Notes under the pieces: model-generated
Database searches by the model: none
What the model was told of the DNA's origin: nothing
What the model saw: only the letters and a program-made list of their open reading frames with translations
Part shown: piece by piece, positions 25,740-33,045 of the stretch
Numbering within the stretch: position 1 is the first letter of the stretch
How the letters are laid out: every line of letters begins with the position of its first letter
Assembly (NCBI GenBank): GCA_963592385.1
Contig: CAVAWX010000001.1
Location: forward strand, 1 to 64,000
DNA: 64,000 nucleotides
Source: CAVAWX01 sp963592385
GTDB lineage: Bacteria; Actinomycetota; Coriobacteriia; Coriobacteriales; QAMH01
Reading direction: 5' to 3'
Made by a program: the position numbers and the translations under genes

Positions 25740-27119
25740 CTAGCTGCGATAATCGGCGTTGATGTGGATGTATTCGTGCGTGAGGTCGCAGGTCCACACG
25801 CGTGCGTGGCCGCCACCTGCATGCAGGTTCACGTCGATGGCGATCTCGTCGCGCTCGAAACGCGCGGCGGCCTCGTCTTCGGAGAAGGGCTGCGCGAGGC
25901 CGGCGCGGCACACGGGCATGCCCATGATGTCGATGTCGCAGTTTTCCTGCGCGAAGGCCGCGCCCGACTTGCCCGCGGCGGCGGCGATGCGCCCCCAGTT
26001 GCAGTCGCGCCCGGCGATGGCGGTTTTCACCAGCGGGGAGTTGGCGATGGCACGCGCGGCCAGCTCGGCGTCCGCGTCGTTTTCCGCCCCGCGCACGGTC
26101 ACGGTCACGAGCTTGGTCGCCCCCTCGCCGTCGGCCGCGATCTGGCGCGCGAGGTCCTCGCAGACAAAGCGCAGCGCCCGGGCGAAGGTGGCGAAGGCGT
26201 CGGTGGAAGCGGCGTCCGCGTCGGCGGGGGCGGCAGAAGCGCCGTTTGCGCCGCCGTCGTGCGCGGGAGCCTCGATGGACGCGACGGACGCGGCACCGGA
26301 GGCCAGCAGAAACACGCTGTCGTTGGTGGAGGTGTCGGAGTCCACGGTGATCTTGTTAAACGACGCGTCCACCGCCTGCTTCAAGGCGACGGCGGCCGCC
26401 TCGGCGGAGATGGGCGCGTCGGTCGTGAGCACGGCCAGCATCGTGGCCATGTTCGGCTGGATCATGCCCGAACCCTTGCACATGCCGCCCACCGTGCAGG
26501 TCGTGCCCCCCAGGGCAAACGACACGGCGCATTCCTTGGGGTGGGTGTCGGTGGTCATGATGGCGCAGGCCGCGTCGTGGGCCGCGTGCGCCGTGGGCGC
26601 GGCCGTCTGTGCGAGCAAGGGCACGCCTTCGGTGAAGGGCGAAAGCGGCAAGGGCACGCCGATGACGCCGGTGGAGGCGACGAAGACCTCGGCGTCCTCG
26701 CAGCCCAGGGCATCGGCCACGCAGGCGGCGCTTTGCCGCGCCACGTCCATGCCGGGCCGGCCCGTCGCCGCGTTCGCGTTGCCGGAGTTCAAGACGATGG
26801 CACGCGCCGCGCCCCGGGCGGCCACCTCGCGCGAGACGGCCACGGGGGCGGCGGCGAAGACGTTCGTGGTGAAGACGCCTGCCGCAGCGGCAGGGCCGTC
26901 GTCGGCCACCACGAGGGCGGCGTCGAGGCGCTCCGGGTTCTTGCGAAATCCCAGGTGCAGGCCGGAAGCGGAAAAGCCCTTCGCGGCGCAGACCCCTCCC
27001 TCCACATAGGAGAAGTCCGGGTCGGGCAGGGGCACATGCGCGATCTTCGCATGCGCGTCCGTGCTCGCGTGCGGTGCGTTCGTGTGCGTGTGCGTGTTTG
27101 TGTTTTCTTCTGTATCCAT
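25740..27119 (-). CDS. argJ: Bifunctional ornithine acetyltransferase / N-acetylglutamate synthase
   Basis: ArgJ recycles the acetyl group from N-acetylornithine to glutamate. The 459-residue product has the self-cleavage site KGSGMIQPNMATML, in which the Thr of MATM becomes the nucleophile of the beta chain. An Ala/Asp-rich insert lies near residues 280-310. The first ~34 residues are a His/Thr/Asn-rich extension coded by an ACACGC-type simple repeat. The ATG has no Shine-Dalgarno site, unlike almost all other genes here. It heads the arginine cluster; argC is missing. Confidence 0.93.
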   Translation of the reverse strand: MDTEENTNTHTHTNAPHASTDAHAKIAHVPLPDPDFSYVEGGVCAAKGFSASGLHLGFRKNPERLDAALVVADDGPAAAAGVFTTNVFAAAPVAVSREVAARGAARAIVLNSGNANAATGRPGMDVARQSAACVADALGCEDAEVFVASTGVIGVPLPLSPFTEGVPLLAQTAAPTAHAAHDAACAIMTTDTHPKECAVSFALGGTTCTVGGMCKGSGMIQPNMATMLAVLTTDAPISAEAAAVALKQAVDASFNKITVDSDTSTNDSVFLLASGAASVASIEAPAHDGGANGASAAPADADAASTDAFATFARALRFVCEDLARQIAADGEGATKLVTVTVRGAENDADAELAARAIANSPLVKTAIAGRDCNWGRIAAAAGKSGAAFAQENCDIDIMGMPVCRAGLAQPFSEDEAAARFERDEIAIDVNLHAGGGHARVWTCDLTHEYIHINADYRS

Positions 27120-27123
27120 AATG

Positions 27124-27157
27124 GGCGCATTGTGCGCCTGCCTGCGCGGTTTTTCAA
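27124..27157 (-). promoter_or_regulatory. argJ promoter with overlapping palindrome
   Basis: On the minus strand TTGAAA (27157-27152) and CACAAT (27134-27129) are separated by exactly 17 bases. A 6-bp inverted repeat with a three-base spacer (27124-27129 with 27133-27138) covers the -10 and likely start site, a good position for an operator. The predicted start site is only a few bases before the argJ ATG at 27119. AT-rich half-sites such as GAATAATTC and TGAATATTT farther upstream loosely recall ARG boxes. Confidence 0.55.
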
Positions 27158-27216
27158 TAATTATTTTGAAATATGCAGAAAAACTGAATTATTCGGCAAA
27201 AATATTCATCATGACC

Positions 27217-28449
27217 CTACTCGACAAGCCCCTCCGGCCGCACGACCGAGCCCTTGCCCGTGGCCAGCGCCATGGTGTCGCGCGCGATCATCAGCTCCTC
27301 GTTGGTAGGCACGACCAGCAGCTTCACCTTCGAGCGCGGGTCGGATATGACGCGCTCCTCGCCCTCGACCTTGTTGGCCTTGTAGTCCACGATGATGCCC
27401 AGGGCCTCCATGCCGCCCAAGATCATGCGCCGCATGCGCTCGCAGTGCTCGCCGATGCCGCCGGCAAACGCTATCGCGTCCACGCCGCCCATGATGGCGA
27501 TGTAGGAGCCGATCATCTTCTTCACGCTGTGCGCGTACATGTCGTAGGCCAGCGTCGCGCGCTTGTGCCCGGCGATGGTCGCGGCCTTGATGACGCGCAG
27601 GTCGTTGGACAGGCCCGATATGCCCAGCAGGCCGGACTCGCGGTTCATCAGCTCGTTGATCTCGTGGGGCGTGTAGCCCTCCTGCTCCATCAGGTACGTG
27701 ACGATGGCCGGGTCGATGTCGCCGCAGCGCGTGCCCATCATCACGCCGCCCAGCGGGGTGAAGCCCATCGAGGTGTCCACGCTCATGCCGTGGTCGACCG
27801 CCGTGAGCGAGCAGCCGTTGCCCAGGTGGCAGGTGATGAGCTTCAGGTCGGCCACGTCGGCGTCGAGCAGCTCGGCGGTGCGCCGCGCGATGTAGCGGTG
27901 CGAGGTGCCGTGCGCGCCGTAGCGGCGTATGCCGAAGCGGTCGTAGAACTCGTAGGGCAGCGCGTACATGTAGGCGTAGGGCTGCATGCTCTGGTGGAAG
28001 GCCGTGTCGAAGACGACGGAATGCGGCACGTCGCCCATGAGCTTCATGCACGCGCGTATGCAGGAGAGCGCGGGCGGGTTGTGCAGGGGCGCGAGCTCCG
28101 AGCACAGCTCGATGTCGCGGATGACGCCGTCGTCTACCAGCACGGACTCGCTGAACTTCTCGCCGCCGTGCACGATGCGGTGCCCCACGGCGTCGATCTC
28201 GGAGAGGTCGGACAGGCTCGCCTGCCCGCCGTCGGTCAAAGCCTCGATCACGGCGCGCATCGCGTCCAGGTGCTCGTCCATGGGCTTTTCCACGACGTTG
28301 TAGCCGTCGGTGCCGCGCCATATCTTGATGAACGAGCCGGGCTCGCCGATCTTCTCGCACAGGCCCTTGGCGACGACGCTCTCGTCGGCCATGTCGATGA
28401 CCTGGTACTTGAGCGAGGAGCTGCCCGCGTTGACGACCAGAATTTTCAT
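27217..28449 (-). CDS. ackA: Acetate kinase
   Basis: The 410-residue enzyme interconverts acetate/ATP and acetyl phosphate/ADP, giving ATP in fermentation. It starts MKILVVNAGSSSLKYQ and has HRIVHGGEKFSESV, FDTAFHQSM, YGAHGTSHRYI, THLGNG-type CHLGNGCS, and the GGIGEHCERMRR segment. An open frame continues upstream of this start without family similarity. No pta lies beside it, so the partner enzyme must be elsewhere. Confidence 0.95.
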   Translation of the reverse strand: MKILVVNAGSSSLKYQVIDMADESVVAKGLCEKIGEPGSFIKIWRGTDGYNVVEKPMDEHLDAMRAVIEALTDGGQASLSDLSEIDAVGHRIVHGGEKFSESVLVDDGVIRDIELCSELAPLHNPPALSCIRACMKLMGDVPHSVVFDTAFHQSMQPYAYMYALPYEFYDRFGIRRYGAHGTSHRYIARRTAELLDADVADLKLITCHLGNGCSLTAVDHGMSVDTSMGFTPLGGVMMGTRCGDIDPAIVTYLMEQEGYTPHEINELMNRESGLLGISGLSNDLRVIKAATIAGHKRATLAYDMYAHSVKKMIGSYIAIMGGVDAIAFAGGIGEHCERMRRMILGGMEALGIIVDYKANKVEGEERVISDPRSKVKLLVVPTNEELMIARDTMALATGKGSVVRPEGLVE

Positions 28450-28662
28450 GCAGCGCTTGTCCCCTCTCGCCTCGCGGCGTCCGAGCTTCGAGTGTCGTGT
28501 CCTCTTGAAAGGGCGCACAGGCCGCGTCGGATGCGGCGGCGTGTGCCTCGTCTTTGCCAATCGAGGAAATATTTTCCCATGTGCGCGCCCTGCGGGTAAA
28601 CAGCTAGTCAGCCGAACGGCGCGAAGGCAAGGCGGGACGGGCGGGTGAAGCGCGGCACCCCC

Positions 28663-29016
28663 CTACTTCTCGGGGAACATCCCCTCCGGCATCTTCTCGC
28701 CGCCGCACACGTGGATGTGCCAGTGCTTCACCGTCTGCGAGGCGTCGTCGCCGGTGTTCACGATCAGGCGAAAGCCGCTCTCGGCGATGCCGCATATGCC
28801 GGCCACCTTCACGGCCGTGTCAAACAGGTGCCCCTTCAGCTCGGTCGGCACCTCGTCGGCGATCGAGGCGTAGTGGTCCTTGGGCACCACCAGCACGTGC
28901 ACGGGCGTCTGCGGGCTCGCGTCCTTGAACGCGGCGCACAGCTCGTCTTCGTAGACCATGTCCGTGGGCACCTCGCCGTTTGCTATCTTGCAGAAAATGC
29001 AGGTCTCGTCCTTCAT
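28663..29016 (-). CDS. HIT-family nucleotide-binding protein (HinT-like)
   Basis: The 117-residue protein begins MKDETCIFCKIANGEVP with a CxxC pair and ends with the histidine triad HWHIHV (His98, 100, 102). Family members hydrolyse AMP-linked phosphoramidates in the cytoplasm. GAAGGGAG precedes the ATG at 29016. It is followed by ackA and preceded by xseB on the same strand. The exact substrate cannot be read from sequence. Confidence 0.9.
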   Translation of the reverse strand: MKDETCIFCKIANGEVPTDMVYEDELCAAFKDASPQTPVHVLVVPKDHYASIADEVPTELKGHLFDTAVKVAGICGIAESGFRLIVNTGDDASQTVKHWHIHVCGGEKMPEGMFPEK

Positions 29017-29119
29017 GGTGAAACTCCCTTCTCGTTCGTGTTCGTCGCGTTTTTCGTCGCGCGTTCGTCGCGCCGTCTGCGGCACGGCCCACGCCTCGTG
29101 TTGTGCCCCCGAGGCGCCC

Positions 29120-29389
29120 CTAGCTCAGCTTCGTGTCTATCTCGCCGGTGTCGGTGTCGTCGAGCTTTCCCATCAGCTCGGTGATGGTGAGCTGCGCGGT
29201 ATCGAGGCGCTTTTGCAGGTCGGCCAGCACCTCCACGCCCAGCTTGTAGCTCTCGATGCTGTCCTCCAGCTCGAGCTGGTTGCTCTCCAGCTGCCCCACG
29301 ATGCTCTCGAGCTTTTCCAGGCCCTGCTTGAAGGTCATGGCCTCGATGTCCTCTTTGCTCATCTGCATGTTGCCGCTTCCTTGCGCCAT
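29120..29389 (-). CDS. xseB: Exodeoxyribonuclease VII small subunit
   Basis: The 89-residue acidic helical protein has TFKQGLEKLESIVGQLESNQLELEDSIESYKLGVEVL, the XseB signature. It assembles with XseA into the single-strand nuclease. GGAGG lies before the ATG at 29389. It follows xseA by 68 bases. Confidence 0.94.
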   Translation of the reverse strand: MAQGSGNMQMSKEDIEAMTFKQGLEKLESIVGQLESNQLELEDSIESYKLGVEVLADLQKRLDTAQLTITELMGKLDDTDTGEIDTKLS

Positions 29390-29457
29390 CTCGTCCTCCT
29401 GTCGCCTCGAGGCCCACTCCCCGGCGCGGGTCGGGGCCTTTCCTTTGTTCGCCTCGT

Positions 29458-31014
29458 CTAACTTGCCGCGCGCACCTCGTCCACCGTGCATGCCAGCTGC
29501 CCGTCGCGCAGCTGCACGCGCAGCGCGTCTCCCGGCGCCGCCTTCTCCACGCTGTCCACGACGGTCCTGCCGTCTTCGCCGTAGGTGATGGAGTAGCCGC
29601 GCGAAAGCGTCTTCAGGGGGCTGAGCGCGTCGAGGCGCGCCGCCTGCACAGACATCTTCGCGCGGGCAGACTCCACGATCGTCCCGCCCGTGCGCGCAAG
29701 CGCCTCCCGCGAGGCGCGCAGCTCGCGGGCCTCCCCCTCCCCGAACGCCGCGAGAAGCGCCGCCATGCGCCGGGCGTCGAGGTCCAGGCGCCGCGCGTCG
29801 CGTTCCAGCAGCTCGGGGGCTGCACGGGAAAGACGGTCGCGAAGGAGCTCCACGCGCTGCGCGTCGCGCTCGAAGGCATCGGGAATGGCGCGGGAAAGGC
29901 GCTCGCGGGCAAGCTCCAGGCGCTGTGCGTCGCGGGACAGCGCGTCGGGAATGGCGCGGGACAGGCGCATGGACAGCTCGTCTACTGCCTGGGCGAAATC
30001 CCCCAGCACGTAGCGCTCGTCGTGCCAGATGGGACGCGAGGCCACCCGGTCGAGGCGGTGCACGGCGGCCTCCAGGCGGTGCACGAGGGCCTGCGCGAGC
30101 AGCCGGCGCGCGTTGGCCACCTTCGAGGCCAGCTCGTCGGCAGAGATCAGCGTCGCGCCCTCGGCCGCGGTAGACGGCGTGGAGCAGCGCAGGTCGGCCA
30201 CCATGTCGCACAGCGAATTGTCGGGCTCGTGGCCTATGCCCGTGACGACGGGCACGGGGCAGGCCGCCACCGCGCGCGCAAGCCCCTCGTCGTTGAAGGG
30301 CATGAGCGCCTCGTAGCTGCCGCCCCCGCGCACGAGCAAGACCACGTCGGGCGCCGGGTCTGCGGCTGCGGCGGCCGCGAGCGCCGCCGACATCTGCGCG
30401 GGCGCGTCGTCGCCTTCCACCTTCACCCCGAAAAAGAGCAGCTCGGCCAGGGGGTAGCGGCGGCGCAGGGTGCGGACGACGTCGTGGACCGCCTTGCCGT
30501 GCGGGCTAGTGACGAGCGCGATGCGGCGCGGCAGGGCGGGGATGCGGCGCTTGCGCGACGGATCCATCAGGCCTTCTGCCTGCAGTTTCGCCGCGATGCG
30601 CGCCACCTGCACGCGCAGGTCGCCCTCGCCTGCGAGCGCGAGGCGCGAGACGGAGAACTGGAGCTGGCCGCGCGCGGGGTAGGCGCTGAAGCGGCCGTCC
30701 ATCTCGACGAGCATGCCCTGCGCCAGGGCCACGCCGCTTGCCTGGTAGACGTTGCGCCACATGATGCACGGCATGCTGGCCGTCTTGTCGCGCACGTCGA
30801 AGTAGACGGCCTTGTAGCGCGCAGCATCCGTGACCTGCGAGACCTCGCCGACCACGCGCAGGCGTATCTGCTCGAGGCCGCGCTTGGCCGCCTCCATCGC
30901 CTGCGTGACGCTGTAGGCCTGCGGCTCGGCAGACGCGCCGCCGCTTTCGGCTGCGGCCGCGTGCCCGCCTGCGGCGCCGCCCGCGCTATCCGCCGTCCCG
31001 TTCACCATGCCCAT
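29458..31014 (-). CDS. xseA: Exodeoxyribonuclease VII large subunit
   Basis: The ~518-residue protein degrades single-stranded DNA with XseB. After an Ala/Gly-rich start it has the OB-fold (VVGEVSQVTDAARYKAVYFDVRD), then the catalytic domain with VTSPHGKAVHDV, LLVRGGGSYEALMPFNDEGLARAV, and TGIGHEPDNSLCDMVADLRCSTPSTAAE. A coiled-coil region includes three 22-residue repeats. The start is uncertain: ATGs at 31014 and 31008 both lack a good ribosome site. Confidence 0.93.
   Translation of the reverse strand: MGMVNGTADSAGGAAGGHAAAAESGGASAEPQAYSVTQAMEAAKRGLEQIRLRVVGEVSQVTDAARYKAVYFDVRDKTASMPCIMWRNVYQASGVALAQGMLVEMDGRFSAYPARGQLQFSVSRLALAGEGDLRVQVARIAAKLQAEGLMDPSRKRRIPALPRRIALVTSPHGKAVHDVVRTLRRRYPLAELLFFGVKVEGDDAPAQMSAALAAAAAADPAPDVVLLVRGGGSYEALMPFNDEGLARAVAACPVPVVTGIGHEPDNSLCDMVADLRCSTPSTAAEGATLISADELASKVANARRLLAQALVHRLEAAVHRLDRVASRPIWHDERYVLGDFAQAVDELSMRLSRAIPDALSRDAQRLELARERLSRAIPDAFERDAQRVELLRDRLSRAAPELLERDARRLDLDARRMAALLAAFGEGEARELRASREALARTGGTIVESARAKMSVQAARLDALSPLKTLSRGYSITYGEDGRTVVDSVEKAAPGDALRVQLRDGQLACTVDEVRAAS
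29770..29967 (-). repeat. Three 66-bp repeats in the xseA coiled coil
   Basis: Three consecutive 22-residue units start RLSRAIPDALSRDAQ, RLSRAIPDAFERDAQ and RLSRAAPELLERDAR. The DNA units are similar, most clearly the first two. They lie in the helical arm of XseA, so copy number could change arm length without disrupting the frame. Confidence 0.8.
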
Positions 31015-31033
31015 GCGCGCCGCCGCCCGAGCC

Positions 31034-31762
31034 CTAGCGCCCGGAGCGGGCAAGCCCGATGTAGTAGAGGAGCTGCATGAGCGAGGTGAGCGCCGCGGCC
31101 ACGTAGGTGAGCGCCGCGGCCGTGAGCACGCGCCGCGCCCCGCCCGTGACCGAGTCCGGCAGCGCCGCGCCGACGCCGCCTTGCACCTGGTTGCCCGTGC
31201 CGCGGCCGCCGATGTATTCCAGCCCGCGCCGCGAGGCGTTGAACTCGACGGGCAGCGTGACCAGGTGGAAGAGCACGGCGAACGCGAACAGGCCGATGCC
31301 CGCCCACACGAGGCCGAGCGCGTTGAAAATGAAGCCGGCGATCAGCAGCCATATCCACAGCGTGGAGCCCAGGTTGGCGATGGGCACGAGCGCCGTGCGG
31401 GCGCGCATGGGCATGTACCTGCGCGCGTACTGGACCGCGTGCCCGCATTCGTGGCAGGCCACCGCCATAGCCGAGACGCTCGTGGTGTGGTAGATGTTTT
31501 CCGAGAGGCGCACCACCGGGCCGGACGGGTCGAAGTGGTCCGAGAGGGTGCCGGGCACGCATTCCACGGGCACGTCGGACATGCCGTTGTCGTCAAGCAT
31601 GCGCCGCGCGATCTGGGCGCCCGTCATGCCCGTCTTGTTGTCGCGGTGCAGGTACTTGTTGTAGGACGAGCTGATGAAGGCCTGGGTGGCTATGCCCAAA
31701 ATGAGGCTGACCACGACCATGACGATGTAGCCGAAGTTCATCCCGAGAAACGTAGAGCCCAT
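31034..31762 (-). CDS. YugP-like membrane zinc metallopeptidase
   Basis: The 242-residue protein has an N-terminal span (~10-30), a zinc motif HECGH at residues 104-108 in AMAVACHECGHAVQYA, and two or three further spans. This is the pattern of the YugP/Zn_peptidase_2 family, whose substrates are unknown. AAAGGA lies eight bases before the ATG at 31762. It is upstream of xseA by 20 bases and may share its transcript. Confidence 0.85.
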   Translation of the reverse strand: MGSTFLGMNFGYIVMVVVSLILGIATQAFISSSYNKYLHRDNKTGMTGAQIARRMLDDNGMSDVPVECVPGTLSDHFDPSGPVVRLSENIYHTTSVSAMAVACHECGHAVQYARRYMPMRARTALVPIANLGSTLWIWLLIAGFIFNALGLVWAGIGLFAFAVLFHLVTLPVEFNASRRGLEYIGGRGTGNQVQGGVGAALPDSVTGGARRVLTAAALTYVAAALTSLMQLLYYIGLARSGR

Positions 31763-31886
31763 GTAGCGCATCCTTTCATGCGGGCGCCGCACCCGGCAAA
31801 GGCGGCGGCGCCGTATCAGTCGTGTGCCGTGCCCGCATCATACCCGATGGGGCGGGCGCGCCGCCCATCCGTGCGCAGCCCGTAAC

Positions 31887-31965
31887 CTCCCGCACGACCG
31901 CAATGACGGCACGCGGGAGAAACGAAGCTTCCTTGCAGGAGAAAGGGAAGCTGCGCCTTTTTCCA
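31887..31965. other. Two inverted repeats in the spacer downstream of the zinc-ribbon gene
   Basis: The spacer 31763-32013 contains a 7-bp stem (31887-31893 with 31913-31919) and, around 31933-31960, an AGCTTCC/GGAAGCT stem followed on the plus strand by GCGCCTTTTT. The second could terminate transcription but lies opposite the direction of most genes here. No gene is visible in the spacer. Confidence 0.35.
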
Positions 31966-32013
31966 AAGCAACAGCTCATACGCCGTATCGGACATACGTG
32001 AGGCAGCGAAAGG

Positions 32014-32376
32014 TCAATTCTTAGAGCAGCGCGTGAAATCGACCTTCAGCACGTTGCCCTCGCGTTCCACGACCCGGGCGGCGGGGCGCGGAGTGCAGCG
32101 CATCCTGCCCGCGTTCAGGTCGTCCACGAGCTGCTGGAGCGGGTCGCCGGCGGCAGGGTCGTAGTCCAGGTGCGCCCAGGAAGGGGCGGAGACCACGTGC
32201 CTGTAGCCGCACTCGCAGCAATCCATGGCGACGTTCGGCGACCGGCCGGCCGGCTCCACCGTCAGGTAGCGCTTCAAGCACTCCGGGCAGATGCGCTTCT
32301 CGCGGGCGAGCATCTCGAAATAGGGGCTAAGCCGCACCGTACCTCCCTTTTCCTCACATTCCAAACAAATCGGCAT
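32014..32376 (-). CDS. Putative zinc-ribbon protein of unknown function
   Basis: The 120-residue product has CLEC (4-7), CPEC (30-33) and CCEC (53-56), paired cysteines that suggest one or two zinc sites. The remainder has no family I recognise; the end (NVLKVDFTRCSKN) is basic. It overlaps the toxin gene by 23 bases, so it may be co-expressed with the toxin-antitoxin pair. Start choice is uncertain because the ribosome site is weak. Confidence 0.6.
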   Translation of the reverse strand: MPICLECEEKGGTVRLSPYFEMLAREKRICPECLKRYLTVEPAGRSPNVAMDCCECGYRHVVSAPSWAHLDYDPAAGDPLQQLVDDLNAGRMRCTPRPAARVVEREGNVLKVDFTRCSKN

Positions 32377-32632
32377 GCGATCCCGTTCTCACCGCCGTCA
32401 ATATCAGATTTTTCTCGTCCACACGATACATCAGCAGCCAATCCGGCTCCACATGGCATTCACGATGCCCCTTCTTGTTTCCCGCAAGCTCGTGGTCGCG
32501 CAAGCGCTCGGGCAGTTTCTCTTTCTTCCTCAAAGCCGTAATGACGGCGTCGAGCTTTTCCAAGTCCGCGCCCTGGCGGAGCTTGCGCCTGACGTCTTTC
32601 TTGAACTGGGAGGTGTACGCGAGGTCGAGCAA
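32354..32632 (-). CDS. YafQ/RelE-type toxin (mRNA interferase)
   Basis: The 92-residue protein matches the YafQ branch of the RelE fold: LAYTSQFKKDVRRKLRQG at the start, LRDHELAGNKKGHRECHVEPDWLLMYRV in the middle and the C-terminal TGSHADLF. Histidine and Asp residues at these positions are catalytic in YafQ, which cuts mRNA on the ribosome. It follows the antitoxin gene by three bases. Confidence 0.9.
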   Translation of the reverse strand: MLDLAYTSQFKKDVRRKLRQGADLEKLDAVITALRKKEKLPERLRDHELAGNKKGHRECHVEPDWLLMYRVDEKNLILTAVRTGSHADLFGM

Positions 32633-32635
32633 AAC

Positions 32636-32923
32636 CTATTCCCCGTCCTCGAAAATCGACGCCCACATTTCCTCGTTGCTTTTGAAGGGCCCGGCGACGC
32701 GCCCCGCCTCGGCGTCTTCCATGGCGGCCAGAGTTTCCTCGGACAAGGCTGCGGGATTGCTCGGGTCGAAAGGGAAACCACCCTTACGGTTGAAAGCGGA
32801 GACGAACATCCTCAGCGCGTTGCTGGGCGAGGTCCCGATTGCACCGCAGGTCTCGACGAAGGCCTTCTTCTCGGGCTCTGTGACCTTTGTCGAAAGAGCT
32901 GCCGTGGCAAGTGTTGCAGACAT
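32636..32923 (-). CDS. DinJ/RelB-type antitoxin
   Basis: The 95-residue protein (start at 32923, AGAGGA upstream) has an N-terminal ribbon-helix-helix pattern (AALSTKVTEPEKKAFVETCGAIGTSPSNALRMFVSAFNRKGGFPF), as in DinJ/RelB. The acidic C-terminal half (EEMWASIFEDGE) would wrap the toxin. It sits directly upstream of the toxin gene, and the pair probably represses its own promoter. Confidence 0.88.
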   Translation of the reverse strand: MSATLATAALSTKVTEPEKKAFVETCGAIGTSPSNALRMFVSAFNRKGGFPFDPSNPAALSEETLAAMEDAEAGRVAGPFKSNEEMWASIFEDGE

Positions 32924-32947
32924 CACAGGTTCCTCTCTACGCAAAAC

Positions 32948-32964
32948 AGCTATTAGAAGCTATT
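32948..32964 (-). promoter_or_regulatory. Direct-repeat operator candidate of the toxin-antitoxin pair
   Basis: AGCTATT occurs at 32948-32954 and 32958-32964, a ten-base spacing that places both copies on the same face of the helix. The repeats lie 25-40 bases before the antitoxin ATG and beside a TACAAT -10-like hexamer on the minus strand. Ribbon-helix-helix antitoxins bind such paired short sites. Confidence 0.5.
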
Positions 32965-33045
32965 GTATGCGTTTATGTGATTCTCTGCGCTGCAACAAGC
33001 CGACGTCAAAAGGCGTTGCGTCAACGCGGGGGCGCCCACCGGCTT

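Noticed and set aside
24159..27308. A plus-strand open frame of about 1049 codons opposite the arg genes
   Set aside because: It mirrors the conserved argD, argB and argJ frames and has no protein-like motifs of its own.
32948..32964. CRISPR-like repeats from the AGCTATT copies
   Set aside because: There are only two short copies with a three-base gap, far below any array, and they suit an antitoxin operator better.
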